From Geodermatophilus sp. DF01-2 (lineage in GTDB: Bacteria; Actinomycetota; Actinomycetes; Mycobacteriales; Geodermatophilaceae): a stretch of DNA of 51,055 bases. The notes below the pieces were generated by a model. The model saw nothing but the letters and a program-made list of their open reading frames with translations. It did not search any database and was not told the origin of the DNA. Shown one piece after another: positions 16,805 to 25,029 of this stretch (its first letter is position 1; every line of letters begins with the position of its first letter). The stretch covers positions 1 through 51,055 of the forward strand of contig NZ_SPQN01000019.1 in assembly GCF_004571065.1 (NCBI RefSeq), given 5' to 3'. Both the position numbers and the translations under genes were made by a program.

Positions 16805-17405
16805 TCAGCGGAGACCGCCGATGCAGAGGGCGCCGCGCTCCTCGACGACGATCACCTCGAACTGGTCCGGCCCATCGTGCGCCGCCACGCCGACCTGGAC
16901 GAGGTAGGCCGACGCCTCGTCGACGTAACGGGCTCCGCCGAAGGTCGGGGGAGTGTCGCCGTGGAACAGCTCGAAGTCCGCGAAGAGCGCCACCCGATGC
17001 CGGGCGAAGTCCTCAGGTGACTGCCAGGACAGCTGTTGCACGGCACAGCATGTCCCACTCGGCCGCCAAGTCCTCATGGATCTGGACCTCGACATAGGCC
17101 CGGGCGGCCTCTCGGGCTGCGACCGGCCCGGAGGACGATCCGCTGAGCAGGGCGATGGCGACCGACACGAGGACGGCGAGGACTGCTGCCCCGACGAGCA
17201 GGGTCCTGCGCCACCGCGGACCACGCCCGCCGATCGGCCCGGCTCCGGCCGGGGATTGGTTCCGGGGCGGGGAGCCGCCCGGGGGTCTCCGTCCCGCGTC
17301 CGGACCCGGGTGCGAAGCCCATGGTGCAGGCCCCGGCTGCCCGGTCGGCTGCGCCGGAGCCGCGTACGGATGGGCGGCGTACCACTGCGGATCCGGGATC
17401 ACCAC
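16805..17405 (-). pseudogene. Frameshifted membrane-anchored protein (paralogue of 8324-8887)
   Basis: From GTG 17405 or 17402 the frame reads VIPDPQWYAAHPYAAPAQP (Pro/Gly-rich cytoplasmic part), RWRRTLLVGAAVLAVLVSVA (membrane segment) and AREAARAYVEVQIHEDLAAEWDMLCRA, then runs to an early stop. From about 17040 another frame continues QQLSWQSPEDFARHRVALF ... VIVVEERGALCIGG to a stop at 16805. The joined protein has the layout of the 8324-8887 product (W-x2-LCR, then a beta-rich domain). One extra base or two missing bases near 17040 separate the halves. Likely inactive; a base-calling error is the alternative. Confidence 0.6.
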
Positions 17406-17787
17406 GCCACTCCCAGGCCCGGAGTGGCAGCGGTTCTCCCGAGCGCAGCGGCGGACGGCTCGCGACGTCCGCCGTGCGGGCGGACCGGTCCACGAACGGC
17501 CACTGGTCCGGCCGGGGCGAGACGTCGCGAAGCGCCGCCGAGGGGGCGACAGGCCGGCTGTCCGGTCCCGGCCGGACCGGATGGAGAACGGCGGAGCGAG
17601 CGGCTCCGCAGAGCGCGTCGTGGCGGTGGACCGGCCAGGGCCCCCGCGGACGGTGGATCGGTCATGCCGCACACCGTTTCAGCCGGTGAGGCCCCATCTC
17701 CGGGTTTCCACAGGCGCTCGACCGGAGCTTCCGTCAACGACCGTCCCGACGCCGTGTTCGGGACGAGGCGAGGAGAGGAGGCGCGTC
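17406..17787. other. Non-coding stretch upstream of frameshifted gene
   Basis: High-GC sequence with short CG-rich inverted repeats. Frames here give Arg/Ser/Pro-rich strings with no conserved motif, and I see no gene. It probably carries promoter sequence for the minus-strand gene starting at 17405. Confidence 0.4.
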
Positions 17788-17875
17788 GCCGAGGAAGTCG
17801 AACACCGCCTGCACCCTCACCCCGCCGGTCATCGACCGGATGGTGCCGACGGTCGACCCGGCCGACGGAAGCACA
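17788..17875 (-). pseudogene. Ghost 1 of Zn alcohol dehydrogenase (internal piece)
   Basis: Minus-strand reading RSMTGGVRVQAVFDFLGD aligns with RSLTGGVGAQAVFDFVGA of the intact alcohol dehydrogenase, and the DNA matches 32111-32200 closely, for example AAGTCGAACACCGCCTG in both. Only about 30 codons remain, without start, stop or flanking domains. Confidence 0.6.
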
Positions 17876-17942
17876 CGACAGCCCGGGCTCACGGGCAGGG
17901 CGTGACCTCGCCGATCGCTCCGCCTCTGCGAGGATTCAGCAC

Positions 17943-19286
17943 GTGCATTCCTTCGTCGCAGACCTGGTCGAGCGCCTGCGCGCCACACGGTCGGTGCCGA
18001 TGCTCCGGTTGGTCGACGACGCGGCGCTCGACGGCGCCGCACCGGCGCTGCCGGACGCCGGCGTCGTCGAGCCTTACCGCTGGCTGCTGTCCCGCGTCGG
18101 CGACGGCGTCCGGTTGACCCAGGCCAGCTACCTGCCACCCGCCCTGGTCAGCGAGACGATGCAACACCTGGGCTGGGCCGAGGACTGGATCGGCAAGCAG
18201 AACCGGGAGGACCAGACCCTCCCGGTGTTCGACCTGCGCGACTCGGCGCAACGACTGGGCCTGCTCCGCAAGTACCGCGGCACGCTGCGGCCGACCGTCG
18301 CCGGCCGCCGGCTCGCCGACGACCCGACCGGCCTCTGGCAGCACCTCGCCGCCCACCTGCCGGTAGGCCGCACCGATCCCGAGCGCGATGCCGGAGTGCT
18401 CTACCTGCTCACCGTCGCCGCGGCCCGGGCGGAGCCGGACCAGGTGATCGCCGAGGGTCTGGCGGTGCTGGGCTGGGGTGACAGCCGCACCGGGCAACCG
18501 CCGATGGCCGGCGACGCCCTACACCTGGCCCGGCCGACCCGGACCGTGTTCGAGCGCCTCGGGCTGCTCGGACGCCGGCGCTGGCCCGATCCCGTTCCAC
18601 CGCCGACCCCCGAGGCGGTCGCCCTGGCCCGCGCGGCGCTGCTGGCCCCGTCCGAGGGGCCGTCCGCGCCGGCCGCCGTCTCCCGTTCGAGCCCGACGCG
18701 GGAGGTGAGCGACCAGGACGGGCAGGCCGTGGAGCTGACCGTCACCCTGCGGCACACCCGGCCGCGGGTGTGGCGGCGGCTCGCTGTCCCTCCGTCGCTG
18801 ACGCTGCGCGAGCTGCACGCGGTGCTGCAGACCGCGATGGGTTGGGAGGACTACCACCTGCACCTGTTCGAGGTCGACGGCGTCTTCTACGGCGACGTCG
18901 AGGACTTCATGGGCGACCTCGGCGACGAGGAGACCACCACGGTCCGGGACGTGGCGGCCCGGGTCGACCGGTTCCGCTACGAGTACGACTTCGGGGATGG
19001 CTGGGACCACGACCTGCGCATCGGGCGGCGGCCGGTGCCGGCCGGCCCGGACCGGCCCCGCTGCCTGGGTGGCGCCCGCGCCTGCCCACCGGAGGACTGC
19101 GGCGGCGTCCCCGGCTACCAGCACCTGCTCGACGTCCTCGCCGACCCCGCCGGCGCCGAGGACGAGGACGCCGAGCTGCTCGAGTGGCTGGGCGACGACT
19201 ACGACCCCGACGCCTTCGACCCGGCCGCGACCGACGAGCTGCTCGAGCTCCACGACCGGCACACCCGCCAGCGCCGCCGTCCCTGA
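17943..19286 (+). CDS. pRiA4b ORF-3-like protein
   Basis: 447 residues from GTG 17943; no better start is nearby. The N-terminal half (1-235) is helical and charged with unknown role (VADLVERLRATRSVPMLR, later RRWPDP). The C-terminal 190 residues are the PRiA4_ORF3 domain: VELTVTLRHTRPRVWRRLAV, LHAVLQTAMGWEDYHLHLF, YEYDFGDGWDHDL and the Cys pair in RCLGGARACPPEDCGG, then a DYDPDAFD end. Proteins with this domain were first named from a Rhizobium plasmid and are sometimes labelled as IS1096 TnpR relatives; function is not established. It stands next to defence and toxin-antitoxin debris. Confidence 0.8.
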   Translation: MHSFVADLVERLRATRSVPMLRLVDDAALDGAAPALPDAGVVEPYRWLLSRVGDGVRLTQASYLPPALVSETMQHLGWAEDWIGKQNREDQTLPVFDLRDSAQRLGLLRKYRGTLRPTVAGRRLADDPTGLWQHLAAHLPVGRTDPERDAGVLYLLTVAAARAEPDQVIAEGLAVLGWGDSRTGQPPMAGDALHLARPTRTVFERLGLLGRRRWPDPVPPPTPEAVALARAALLAPSEGPSAPAAVSRSSPTREVSDQDGQAVELTVTLRHTRPRVWRRLAVPPSLTLRELHAVLQTAMGWEDYHLHLFEVDGVFYGDVEDFMGDLGDEETTTVRDVAARVDRFRYEYDFGDGWDHDLRIGRRPVPAGPDRPRCLGGARACPPEDCGGVPGYQHLLDVLADPAGAEDEDAELLEWLGDDYDPDAFDPAATDELLELHDRHTRQRRRP

Positions 19287-19495
19287 CCGGCAGGTCCGGT
19301 CAGGGACGGCGACCGCACGGCAGCGTGCGGGCGATCTCCAGCCCGACCAGTACGTTCGTCGCCAACTCGGTGCCGGCGGAAGCCCACGGCGCCAGCTCCG
19401 CAACGCCTCCGACTCGGCCTCCCGCAGCACGCGGTCACCTCCGCCGTCCTCGCGCCCTGGTTCCGGGCCGTGGCCGGGCCTGCTTGACTCCGACC
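19287..19495. other. Gap with weak minus-strand gene tail
   Basis: The minus strand reads LREAESEALRSW in one frame and APWASAGTELATNVLVGLEI plus ARTLPCGRRP then stop in another, which looks like a short frameshifted C-terminus of an unidentified gene. No other feature is seen. Confidence 0.25.
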
Positions 19496-20209
19496 ATGGG
19501 TGAAGGAGCCGGAGAAGACCTGGAGCGGATCCGCGAGTTGCGGCAGCGGGGGCTGACCCCGAAGCAGATCGCCCGCACGGTCGGGCTGCCGCCGGCGCGG
19601 GTCACGCACCTGGTCCGGAAGATCGCCGCGGCGGAGACCGTCGACCCCACCACGCGGCCGGTCGTGGAGTGCTGGGTGAGCCCCGGCTGGAGCGCCGGGC
19701 TGACCGTTTCGGGCCATCCCGAGTGGCCGGCGGAGCCGGCCGAGGACGCGCCCTCTTCCGGGCTGGTCGGCGTCCTCGTGGCCCGCGAGGCCGGGCGGGA
19801 TCGGGTGAGCGTGTGTGCCTGGCTGGTCGACGTCTACTGCCTCGGGGTCAAGAACGACCTGGGCCCGGACGTGACATACCGGTCCTCGTTGCCGAGGATC
19901 GTCTACGACTTCTTCGCCGTGTTCGGGGAGCGACCGGTGGCGGCGCCGCTGGAGCTGGCGCAACACCTGGTGCTCGGAGCTGTGGAGTACGCCCGCGGCC
20001 TGGGCTTCGAACCCGCCGCGGAGGCGGACTTCGCCGACACCCGCGGTCATCTCGGCTCCTGGGAGGGGCCCGGCGCGATCCGCTTCGGCCGGCACGGCAA
20101 ACCCTTCTTCATCGCCGGCCCGCACGACGACGCCGCTCGGGTCGTGCGGCAACTGGAGCGGTCGGTGGGTGTCGGCAACTTCGACTACGTGATCGGCATG
20201 CCCGGGTAG
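19496..20209 (+). CDS. Helix-turn-helix protein with conserved unknown C-terminal domain
   Basis: 237 residues from ATG 19496. The N-terminal 45 residues are a homeodomain/Trp-repressor-like HTH: ERIRELRQRGLTPKQIARTV, then GLPPARVTHLVRKI. The remaining 190 residues form an alpha/beta domain with DVYCLGVKNDLGPD, PLELAQHLVLGAVEYARGLGF, ADFADTRGHLG and IRFGRHGKPFFIAGPHDDAAR, which I have seen only as a conserved unknown region in actinobacteria. The HTH implies DNA binding; the second domain may bind a ligand or partner. No adjoining operon partner. Confidence 0.7.
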   Translation: MGEGAGEDLERIRELRQRGLTPKQIARTVGLPPARVTHLVRKIAAAETVDPTTRPVVECWVSPGWSAGLTVSGHPEWPAEPAEDAPSSGLVGVLVAREAGRDRVSVCAWLVDVYCLGVKNDLGPDVTYRSSLPRIVYDFFAVFGERPVAAPLELAQHLVLGAVEYARGLGFEPAAEADFADTRGHLGSWEGPGAIRFGRHGKPFFIAGPHDDAARVVRQLERSVGVGNFDYVIGMPG

Positions 20210-20433
20210 TCGACGCCGCCCTCTCCGCCGCCACCCGAGCTGCCGACCGAGTTCTCACGTCCGCTCGCCGGCCTGCGCAGCGGTGGGCGCGTCCTGTTCG
20301 CCGACCCGGTCCTGTCCGGCCGTGTCGACGATGGTGCGGGAGGCCCGACCGGCGCATCCGGGAGCGCAGGACCCTCCACTTCCGAAGGGAGTGTTCGTCG
20401 CGACCGTCACGGCGCGACGACGTCGGCCGTCGT
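20210..20433. other. Intergenic stretch without recognised feature
   Basis: No frame with consistent codon bias or known motif. A plus-strand string FSRPLAGLRSGGRVLFADP is weakly reminiscent of a RelE core but too short to call. Confidence 0.3.
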
Positions 20434-20531
20434 CATGAGTGAGGAGCCGCCCGACGCCATGGCGCGGACGCCGGAGCGGTCGTGTCACGTCGATGCGCTG
20501 GGCCGGCTGGTCGAGGTGGCGACGGCCTGCC
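20434..20531 (+). pseudogene. Ghost of helicase C-terminus (copy A)
   Basis: The frame MSEEPPDAMARTPERSCH then VDALGRLVEVATA aligns residue by residue with the end of the intact helicase at 26500-29799, MSEQLLDAAVRTPEQLRQ then VNALCRLVEMATV. About 20 of 32 positions are the same. Upstream and downstream no helicase sequence is found, so it is an isolated 3' scrap. Confidence 0.55.
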
Positions 20532-20652
20532 GGGGCACCGATCGCCACAGTCGTCCCACTGGCACCAGGCCACCTGGATTTTCGCCGCGAGGCCTGCGAC
20601 GGGCCGGTCACCGTCCGTACGCTGGGCGAAACCGACCACGGAGGGACGGCGC

Positions 20653-20823
20653 GTGGGCAAGCACCTGCTCGACGAGACGGCCGAGTTCACCATGCCTCGG
20701 ATCGCGCGGCACGCCGCCGCGGACGAAGGCGAGCTGGAGCAGACCCAGCGGTTCGATCCCGGTCTTCGACCGCAGCGGCCCGCACCCGCAGCGCGGCAGG
20801 ACCCGGAGGCGGACGCCCGCTGA
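20653..20823 (+). CDS. Possible 56-residue protein
   Basis: GTG 20653 preceded by GAGGGAC at suitable distance opens VGKHLLDETAEFTMPRIARH, then AADEGELEQTQRFDPGL and a Pro/Ala tail. Codon use is GC-rich at third positions. There is no known motif. It could be a small real gene or a fragment. Confidence 0.35.
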   Translation: MGKHLLDETAEFTMPRIARHAAADEGELEQTQRFDPGLRPQRPAPAARQDPEADAR

Positions 20824-20977
20824 TCGCCCCGGGCGCCCAACCGGGCGTCCGCGCCCTGCGCGACCGCCGGGCCACACCGTCCCTGCCTCGCCGGCCTGGC
20901 CGCCATGGCCCCGGGGCAGCTCACCGACGGCGACCGGGCAGGTCGGCGGCTCAAGGCGAACTGGCCAAAATCCCGGC

Positions 20978-20983
20978 TAGAAT
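20978..20983 (+). promoter_or_regulatory. -10 element of leaderless phd promoter
   Basis: TAGAAT lies exactly 6 nt before ATG 20990, so +1 would be the A of the start codon. No ribosome-binding sequence precedes the ATG. AAAATC further upstream shows locally lower GC. Confidence 0.6.
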
Positions 20984-20989
20984 GCCTCC

Positions 20990-21262
20990 ATGCCGTCGAT
21001 CCCGCTCAGTGAGGCCAAGGACAAGCTGTCGGCGCTCGTCGAAGCGGCCGAGACGACGCACGAGATCGTCACGATCACCCGCCACGGCCGCGAGGCCGCC
21101 GTCCTGATGGCGAAGGACGACCTCGATTCACTGCGCGAGGCGTTGTTCTGGCTGTCCCAGCCCGACGTCCGTACCGACGTCGACGACGCCCGGACCGAGC
21201 AGCGTGAAGGGCGCACCGTGTCGGGCGACGAACTGAGGGCCGAGTTCGGGCTCGCCGAGTGA
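20990..21262 (+). CDS. Phd/YefM-family antitoxin
   Basis: 90 residues. MPSIPLSEAKDKLSALVEAA and EIVTITRHGREAAVLMAKDD are the dimerisation and DNA-binding part of the Phd fold; the acidic C-terminal half, with DELRAEFGLAE at the end, is the toxin-binding tail. It neutralises and, with the toxin, represses its own promoter. The toxin start overlaps its stop (GTGA). The start codon coincides with the predicted +1. A broken copy of residues 24-60 is found at 25389-25512. Confidence 0.92.
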   Translation: MPSIPLSEAKDKLSALVEAAETTHEIVTITRHGREAAVLMAKDDLDSLREALFWLSQPDVRTDVDDARTEQREGRTVSGDELRAEFGLAE

Positions 21263-21540
21263 CCGAGCCGTTCACGGTAGAGGTCGCCTCAGCGGCGAGA
21301 CGGCAGCTCCGTGAGCTCCCGGACAACATCGCCATGGCGATCGTCGAGTTCGTCACCCTGGTCCTCCCGGAGAACCCGCTTCGCCTCAGCAAGCCACTGA
21401 CCGGCGCTCTGTCCGGGCTGCGCAGTGCGCGGCGGGGAAACTACCGGGTGCTCATCGAGGTGGACGAGAGCGACCGGCGGATCCTCGCCGTGCGGATCGC
21501 CCACCGTGCCCACGCCTACCGTCCGCCGGCGTCGGACTGA
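21259..21540 (+). CDS. RelE/ParE-family toxin
   Basis: 93 residues from GTG 21259. RelE-like fold: VEVASAARRQLRELPDNIAM, then PLTGALSGLRSARRGNYRVL, then the C-terminal strand ILAVRIAHRAHAYRPP with the basic/His residues typical for ribosome-dependent mRNA cleavage (His-Arg-x2-x-Tyr). Translationally coupled to the upstream antitoxin. The pair is complete and intact, unlike the related pair at 25.6 kb. Confidence 0.92.
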   Translation: MTEPFTVEVASAARRQLRELPDNIAMAIVEFVTLVLPENPLRLSKPLTGALSGLRSARRGNYRVLIEVDESDRRILAVRIAHRAHAYRPPASD

Positions 21541-21715
21541 CCCCCCCGCGCCCCAGCGCGGTGGTGGAGTCGTCCCCGCGAGGACGCTGCGATTCCGCGG
21601 GAAAAGAACGCGAGCGCGGACCGGGGCCGCGACGTCCGGCCACGGGCGGCCCGGCCGCCGGCGTGGAGCGGCGTGAGCGTTGCTCCACGCGCGGCAGCGC
21701 GTCAGCCACCTCGGG

Positions 21716-23032
21716 TCAGCGCGTCGCCGGGCCGAGGGGGTGACCGAGCTTCCGGAGGGCGGTCCGCGCCTTCTCCTCGCCGGCCGGGTCGAGCAGCAGG
21801 TGCCGCGCGCCGATCCGGGTGCACAGCCCCCGTAGCGACCGGTCGCGCTCCAGCAGCGTCGCCACCTGCTCGTCGGCGCACTCGAGGACGTGTCGCAGGC
21901 CCAGGTCGCGGACCTGCCGCGTGCGCGCGTTGACGTCGTCCACCAGTGTGCGCAGCGCCGCCGGGAGACCGTGCACGGCGCGGGCGGACAGGAAGTCGGT
22001 GAACTCACCGGGTTGCCGGCCGGCGTCGACGGCGGACAGCAGGCCGGCCATCGACACCGTCCACACCCGGTCGGCGGTGCGGACGGCGAAGGCGTCGAGC
22101 ACCAGCCGGTCGCCGGGGTCGAGGTCGGCGACGGCGACCACGTCGAGGTTCGGCAGCACCTGCAGTACCCGCTCGCGGACCACCGGGGCGGGGACGTAGG
22201 TCGGCGCGAGACCGGCGGCGTAGGCGCCCAGCGAGGTCAGCCGCACCGCCAGCAGCCCGTCGTAGCGGCTCAGCGCCGGCACCCAGTCGGCACCCCACAG
22301 GTGCCGGAAGTCGTCGCGGGCGCCCTCGGCCGGCACGTACTCCACGTCGAGCAGCCCCAGTGGAGCCGCGTACTCGAACAGCACCGCCAGCACGTACCGG
22401 CCTTCGACGATCGGCCACTCGTGGAAGCCGTCGTACCCCAGACTGCCGTACTCCGGATCCTCGAGGTACAGCTTCCACAGCGCGCGCTCGGACCGGGCGA
22501 TCGACAGCTGTGGCGCGGCTCGCCCGACCACCCGGAAGAGGTCGTCCACCCCGAGCCACTCCCCGGGCGGGCAGGAGGCGAGGGCGGCGGTCGCGGCCTG
22601 GCGTCGGGGGCCGGCCGCGCTCAGCGCCCCGGCCGCCTTCTGGCCCTTGATCGCCTCCACCCGGCTGAACTCGTCGATCGCTGCGTGCTTCGGCCAGCGT
22701 GCCCAGATGTCGCCGATCACCTCGTGCGCCGGCTGACCCAGTGCCCGTCGGCCGCGCGGGGTCAGCTCCAGCCGGGTGCCATCGAGCCGCGCCAGCCCAC
22801 CGGCCTGCACCAGCAGCGGCCAGGCGAAGGCGGCGATCGCGTCGTCGGGGTGGAAGTCACCCGCGACCAGGGTCTCCGCGACGGTGCGCACCGTCGCGGC
22901 GGAGGGACGGCGGGTGGTCGCGCTGCAGCGGAGCTTCCCGGCCTGGCACAGCTGGAGGACGGCGGGCAGGTTGCGCAGCGCCTCCGCCTCGGTGCGCCGG
23001 GTCGTGGACGGCGCTGCGGCATCGTGCTCCAT
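21716..23032 (-). CDS. Helicase XPB/Ssl2 N-terminal-domain-like protein
   Basis: 438 residues from ATG 23032; a TACCGT -10-like hexamer lies 7 nt before, so a short or absent leader is likely. The protein has winged-helix-like pieces: TRRPSAATVRTVAETL, GGLARLDGTRLELTPRGRRAL, SERALWKLYLEDPEYGSLGY and a central FEYAAPLGLLDVEYV followed by YDGLLAVRLTSLGAYAAGL. This pattern resembles the helicase XPB/Ssl2 N-terminal domain region of actinobacterial proteins. No ATPase motifs are present. Function unknown; its position among toxin-antitoxin and defence remnants suggests an accessory role. Confidence 0.65.
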   Translation of the reverse strand: MEHDAAAPSTTRRTEAEALRNLPAVLQLCQAGKLRCSATTRRPSAATVRTVAETLVAGDFHPDDAIAAFAWPLLVQAGGLARLDGTRLELTPRGRRALGQPAHEVIGDIWARWPKHAAIDEFSRVEAIKGQKAAGALSAAGPRRQAATAALASCPPGEWLGVDDLFRVVGRAAPQLSIARSERALWKLYLEDPEYGSLGYDGFHEWPIVEGRYVLAVLFEYAAPLGLLDVEYVPAEGARDDFRHLWGADWVPALSRYDGLLAVRLTSLGAYAAGLAPTYVPAPVVRERVLQVLPNLDVVAVADLDPGDRLVLDAFAVRTADRVWTVSMAGLLSAVDAGRQPGEFTDFLSARAVHGLPAALRTLVDDVNARTRQVRDLGLRHVLECADEQVATLLERDRSLRGLCTRIGARHLLLDPAGEEKARTALRKLGHPLGPATR

Positions 23033-23210
23033 GGTCCAGACGGTAACCGTGGCCCGACATCCGGTCGTGCGCGCGCACGGCTCCCCGCCGACTACTGGTC
23101 GGCGAACCGCCGGTCGTCCCCGGCGGTGTAGTCGTACGGGTACTCGCCGGGCTTCCGTCGTCCCACGACGAGTGGGTGTGCCGCGGACCCGCCCGGCCGG
23201 TTCCCGTAGA

Positions 23211-23424
23211 CGGCGAGGCGGCCGCGACCACGTCCTCGTGCAGCCTGCGGTAGGTCTCCGGCGCCTCGTCCGAGCCGTACCGCCCGGCCGGAACGTCCGT
23301 GACGAATCCGTCCGAGTGGCACGGCCCGGCGGCGGTCGTCCGCAGCCGGGTCTGCCCGGGACCCGGCTCCGGAGTGGGGGACCTCCACCACATTCGGGCC
23401 GCTCCCGATGGTCCGGTACCGCAC
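23211..23424 (-). pseudogene. Ghost 2 of Zn alcohol dehydrogenase (head joined to tail)
   Basis: Minus strand starts VRYRTIGSGPNVVEVP (compare QYRTIGGEPEVVEVP of the intact enzyme), shifts frame to TPEPGPGQTRLRTTAAGPCH and SDGFVTDVPAGRYG, then jumps directly to DEAPETYRRLHEDVV, the C-terminus (DEAPEAYRRLHEGTV). About 270 internal codons with the Zn and NAD sites are deleted. It is a clear head-to-tail collapse of an alcohol dehydrogenase related to the one at 31814-32854. Confidence 0.75.
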
Positions 23425-23525
23425 AGCGGGGCCGAGGTCATCACCGCAGCTGGAGACGCCGACCGGCCGTTTCGACGCCCGCCGGCTGGGCAGGTGCCCG
23501 CAATGCGACCGAGAGGTGCGGACCG

Positions 23526-24464
23526 GTGAGCGTGCGGACGCTGCTCGAGCGGGCGGTCGGCACCGTCGAGCGGTGGCAGGTGCTCGATGCGCCCGGCTAC
23601 CAGGTCGAGCACGCGATCTCGCTGACCTTCCTGCTCTCCGGCCGGTACGCCCGGCGGCTGCAGGACGTGCTGCACGGCGTCTGGCTCGGCCACCCGCTGC
23701 ACCCGTTCCTCGTCGCCGTGCCGATCGGCTCCTGGGGCGCCGCGGCCGTCCTCGACGGTCTGGACGCCGCCGGACGCGGAGGCCCCGGCACCGGGCAGGC
23801 CGCGCGGGCCGTCATCCGCCTCGGGGTCGCCGGCGCGGTGGCCTCGGCGGCGACCGGCCTGACCGATTGGCAGCACGCACACGACGAGGCCCGCCGGGTC
23901 GGCCTGGTCCACGGCACGCTGAACGGCACCGCGCTGGCGCTCTACACCTGGTCGCTGGCCGACCGGACCCGCGGCCGGGCGACCCGGGCGCGGCTGACCG
24001 CAGCCGCCGGCTACGCCGTCGTCCTCGCCAGTGGCTACCTCGGCGGTGTGCTGTCCTACCGACACCGGCTCGGCGTCGACCACTCCGAAAGCAGGCGGGA
24101 CCCCCGCCGGTTCACCCCGGTCGCCGAGGTCGCCGACCTCACGGAGGGCCGGCCCGTCGGCGTCTACGTCGACGGCGTGCCGCTGGTGCTCGTGGCGACC
24201 GGCGGCGAGGTGCGGGCGGTCGGCGGCCGCTGCCCGCACCTGGGCGGCCCGCTGGGCGAGGGGTGGCTGCACCGCGGCGAACTGGTCTGCCCGTGGCACG
24301 GCTCGCGCTTCCACCTCGACACCGGCGAGCCTGCGCAGGGACCGTCGACCGCGCCGCTGCCCTGCTACGACACCCGCATCCACGACGGCCGGGTGGAGGT
24401 GCGCCGCCGGGCACGCTGGCGGACACCGACGGCGACCACGGCGGTCGAGGAGGCGTCGCGATGA
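23526..24464 (+). CDS. DUF2231 membrane protein with Rieske [2Fe-2S] domain
   Basis: 312 residues from GTG 23526. Residues 1-190 carry four or so membrane segments of DUF2231 (HPLHPFLVAVPIGSWGAAAV, SAATGLTDWQ, AGYAVVLASGYLGGVL). Residues 205-295 are a Rieske domain with CPHLGGPLGEG and CPWHGSRFHLDTGEP, the C-x-H ... C-x2-H ligands of a 2Fe-2S cluster. It is probably a membrane redox protein passing electrons on the cytoplasmic face; its partner is unknown. Its stop overlaps the start of the hemerythrin gene (ATGA). Confidence 0.9.
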   Translation: MSVRTLLERAVGTVERWQVLDAPGYQVEHAISLTFLLSGRYARRLQDVLHGVWLGHPLHPFLVAVPIGSWGAAAVLDGLDAAGRGGPGTGQAARAVIRLGVAGAVASAATGLTDWQHAHDEARRVGLVHGTLNGTALALYTWSLADRTRGRATRARLTAAAGYAVVLASGYLGGVLSYRHRLGVDHSESRRDPRRFTPVAEVADLTEGRPVGVYVDGVPLVLVATGGEVRAVGGRCPHLGGPLGEGWLHRGELVCPWHGSRFHLDTGEPAQGPSTAPLPCYDTRIHDGRVEVRRRARWRTPTATTAVEEASR

Positions 24465-24961
24465 AGGCCGACGAGGTGCTGACCGCTCACCACGACGTGC
24501 TGCGCGGCCTGCTCCGCGACCTGGCGGAGACCACGGACGCCGAGACCGAGCGGCGGCGGCAGCTGCGCGACGAGCTCCTGCGGCAGCTGGAGATCCACAC
24601 CCAGATCGAGGACGAGCTGTTCTACCCCGCGGTCCGGAACGTCTCGCCACTGCTGTCGCTGGCGCACGCCGAGCACCGCCAGATCGACGACCAGCTGGCC
24701 ACGGTCATGCGCATGGCCGTGGACGATCCCGAGTTCGTCCCCGAGGTCCGCATGCTGGAGAAGACCCTGCGCCACCACACGATGGAGGAGGAGCAGCGCA
24801 TGTTCCCCCACTCGCATGCGCTGGGGGAGGACCGCCTCGAGGAGCTCGGCGAGCAGCTGCGCGCGCGGCAGCACGAGCTGGCGCGCTCCGGTGGGATGCG
24901 GCTCATCATCCGGCTGAAGCGAGCGACCCTGCGTCTCACCCCGACTGCCGGCCCGTCCTGA
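24461..24961 (+). CDS. Hemerythrin HHE-domain protein
   Basis: 166 residues. Di-iron four-helix protein: H10/H11 in LTAHHDVLRG, His and Glu in IHTQIEDELFYPAV, His in AHAEHRQID, and HHTMEEEQRMFPHS near 110. These supply the histidine and carboxylate ligands of a hemerythrin-like site used for O2, NO or iron sensing/handling. It is translationally coupled to the Rieske membrane protein, suggesting a joint redox or oxygen-related role. The C-terminus is basic. Confidence 0.9.
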   Translation: MKADEVLTAHHDVLRGLLRDLAETTDAETERRRQLRDELLRQLEIHTQIEDELFYPAVRNVSPLLSLAHAEHRQIDDQLATVMRMAVDDPEFVPEVRMLEKTLRHHTMEEEQRMFPHSHALGEDRLEELGEQLRARQHELARSGGMRLIIRLKRATLRLTPTAGPS

Positions 24962-25029
24962 GCAGCCCCACGACCGGAGACGTCGCCCACGAGAAGCCGC
25001 AGGGCTGCTCCTGCGGCACGGCCGTACGC

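Noticed and set aside
17943-19286. Reading the pRiA4b ORF-3-like gene as a transposon protein (IS1096 TnpR label)
   Set aside because: No transposase, terminal inverted repeats or target duplications are visible around it.
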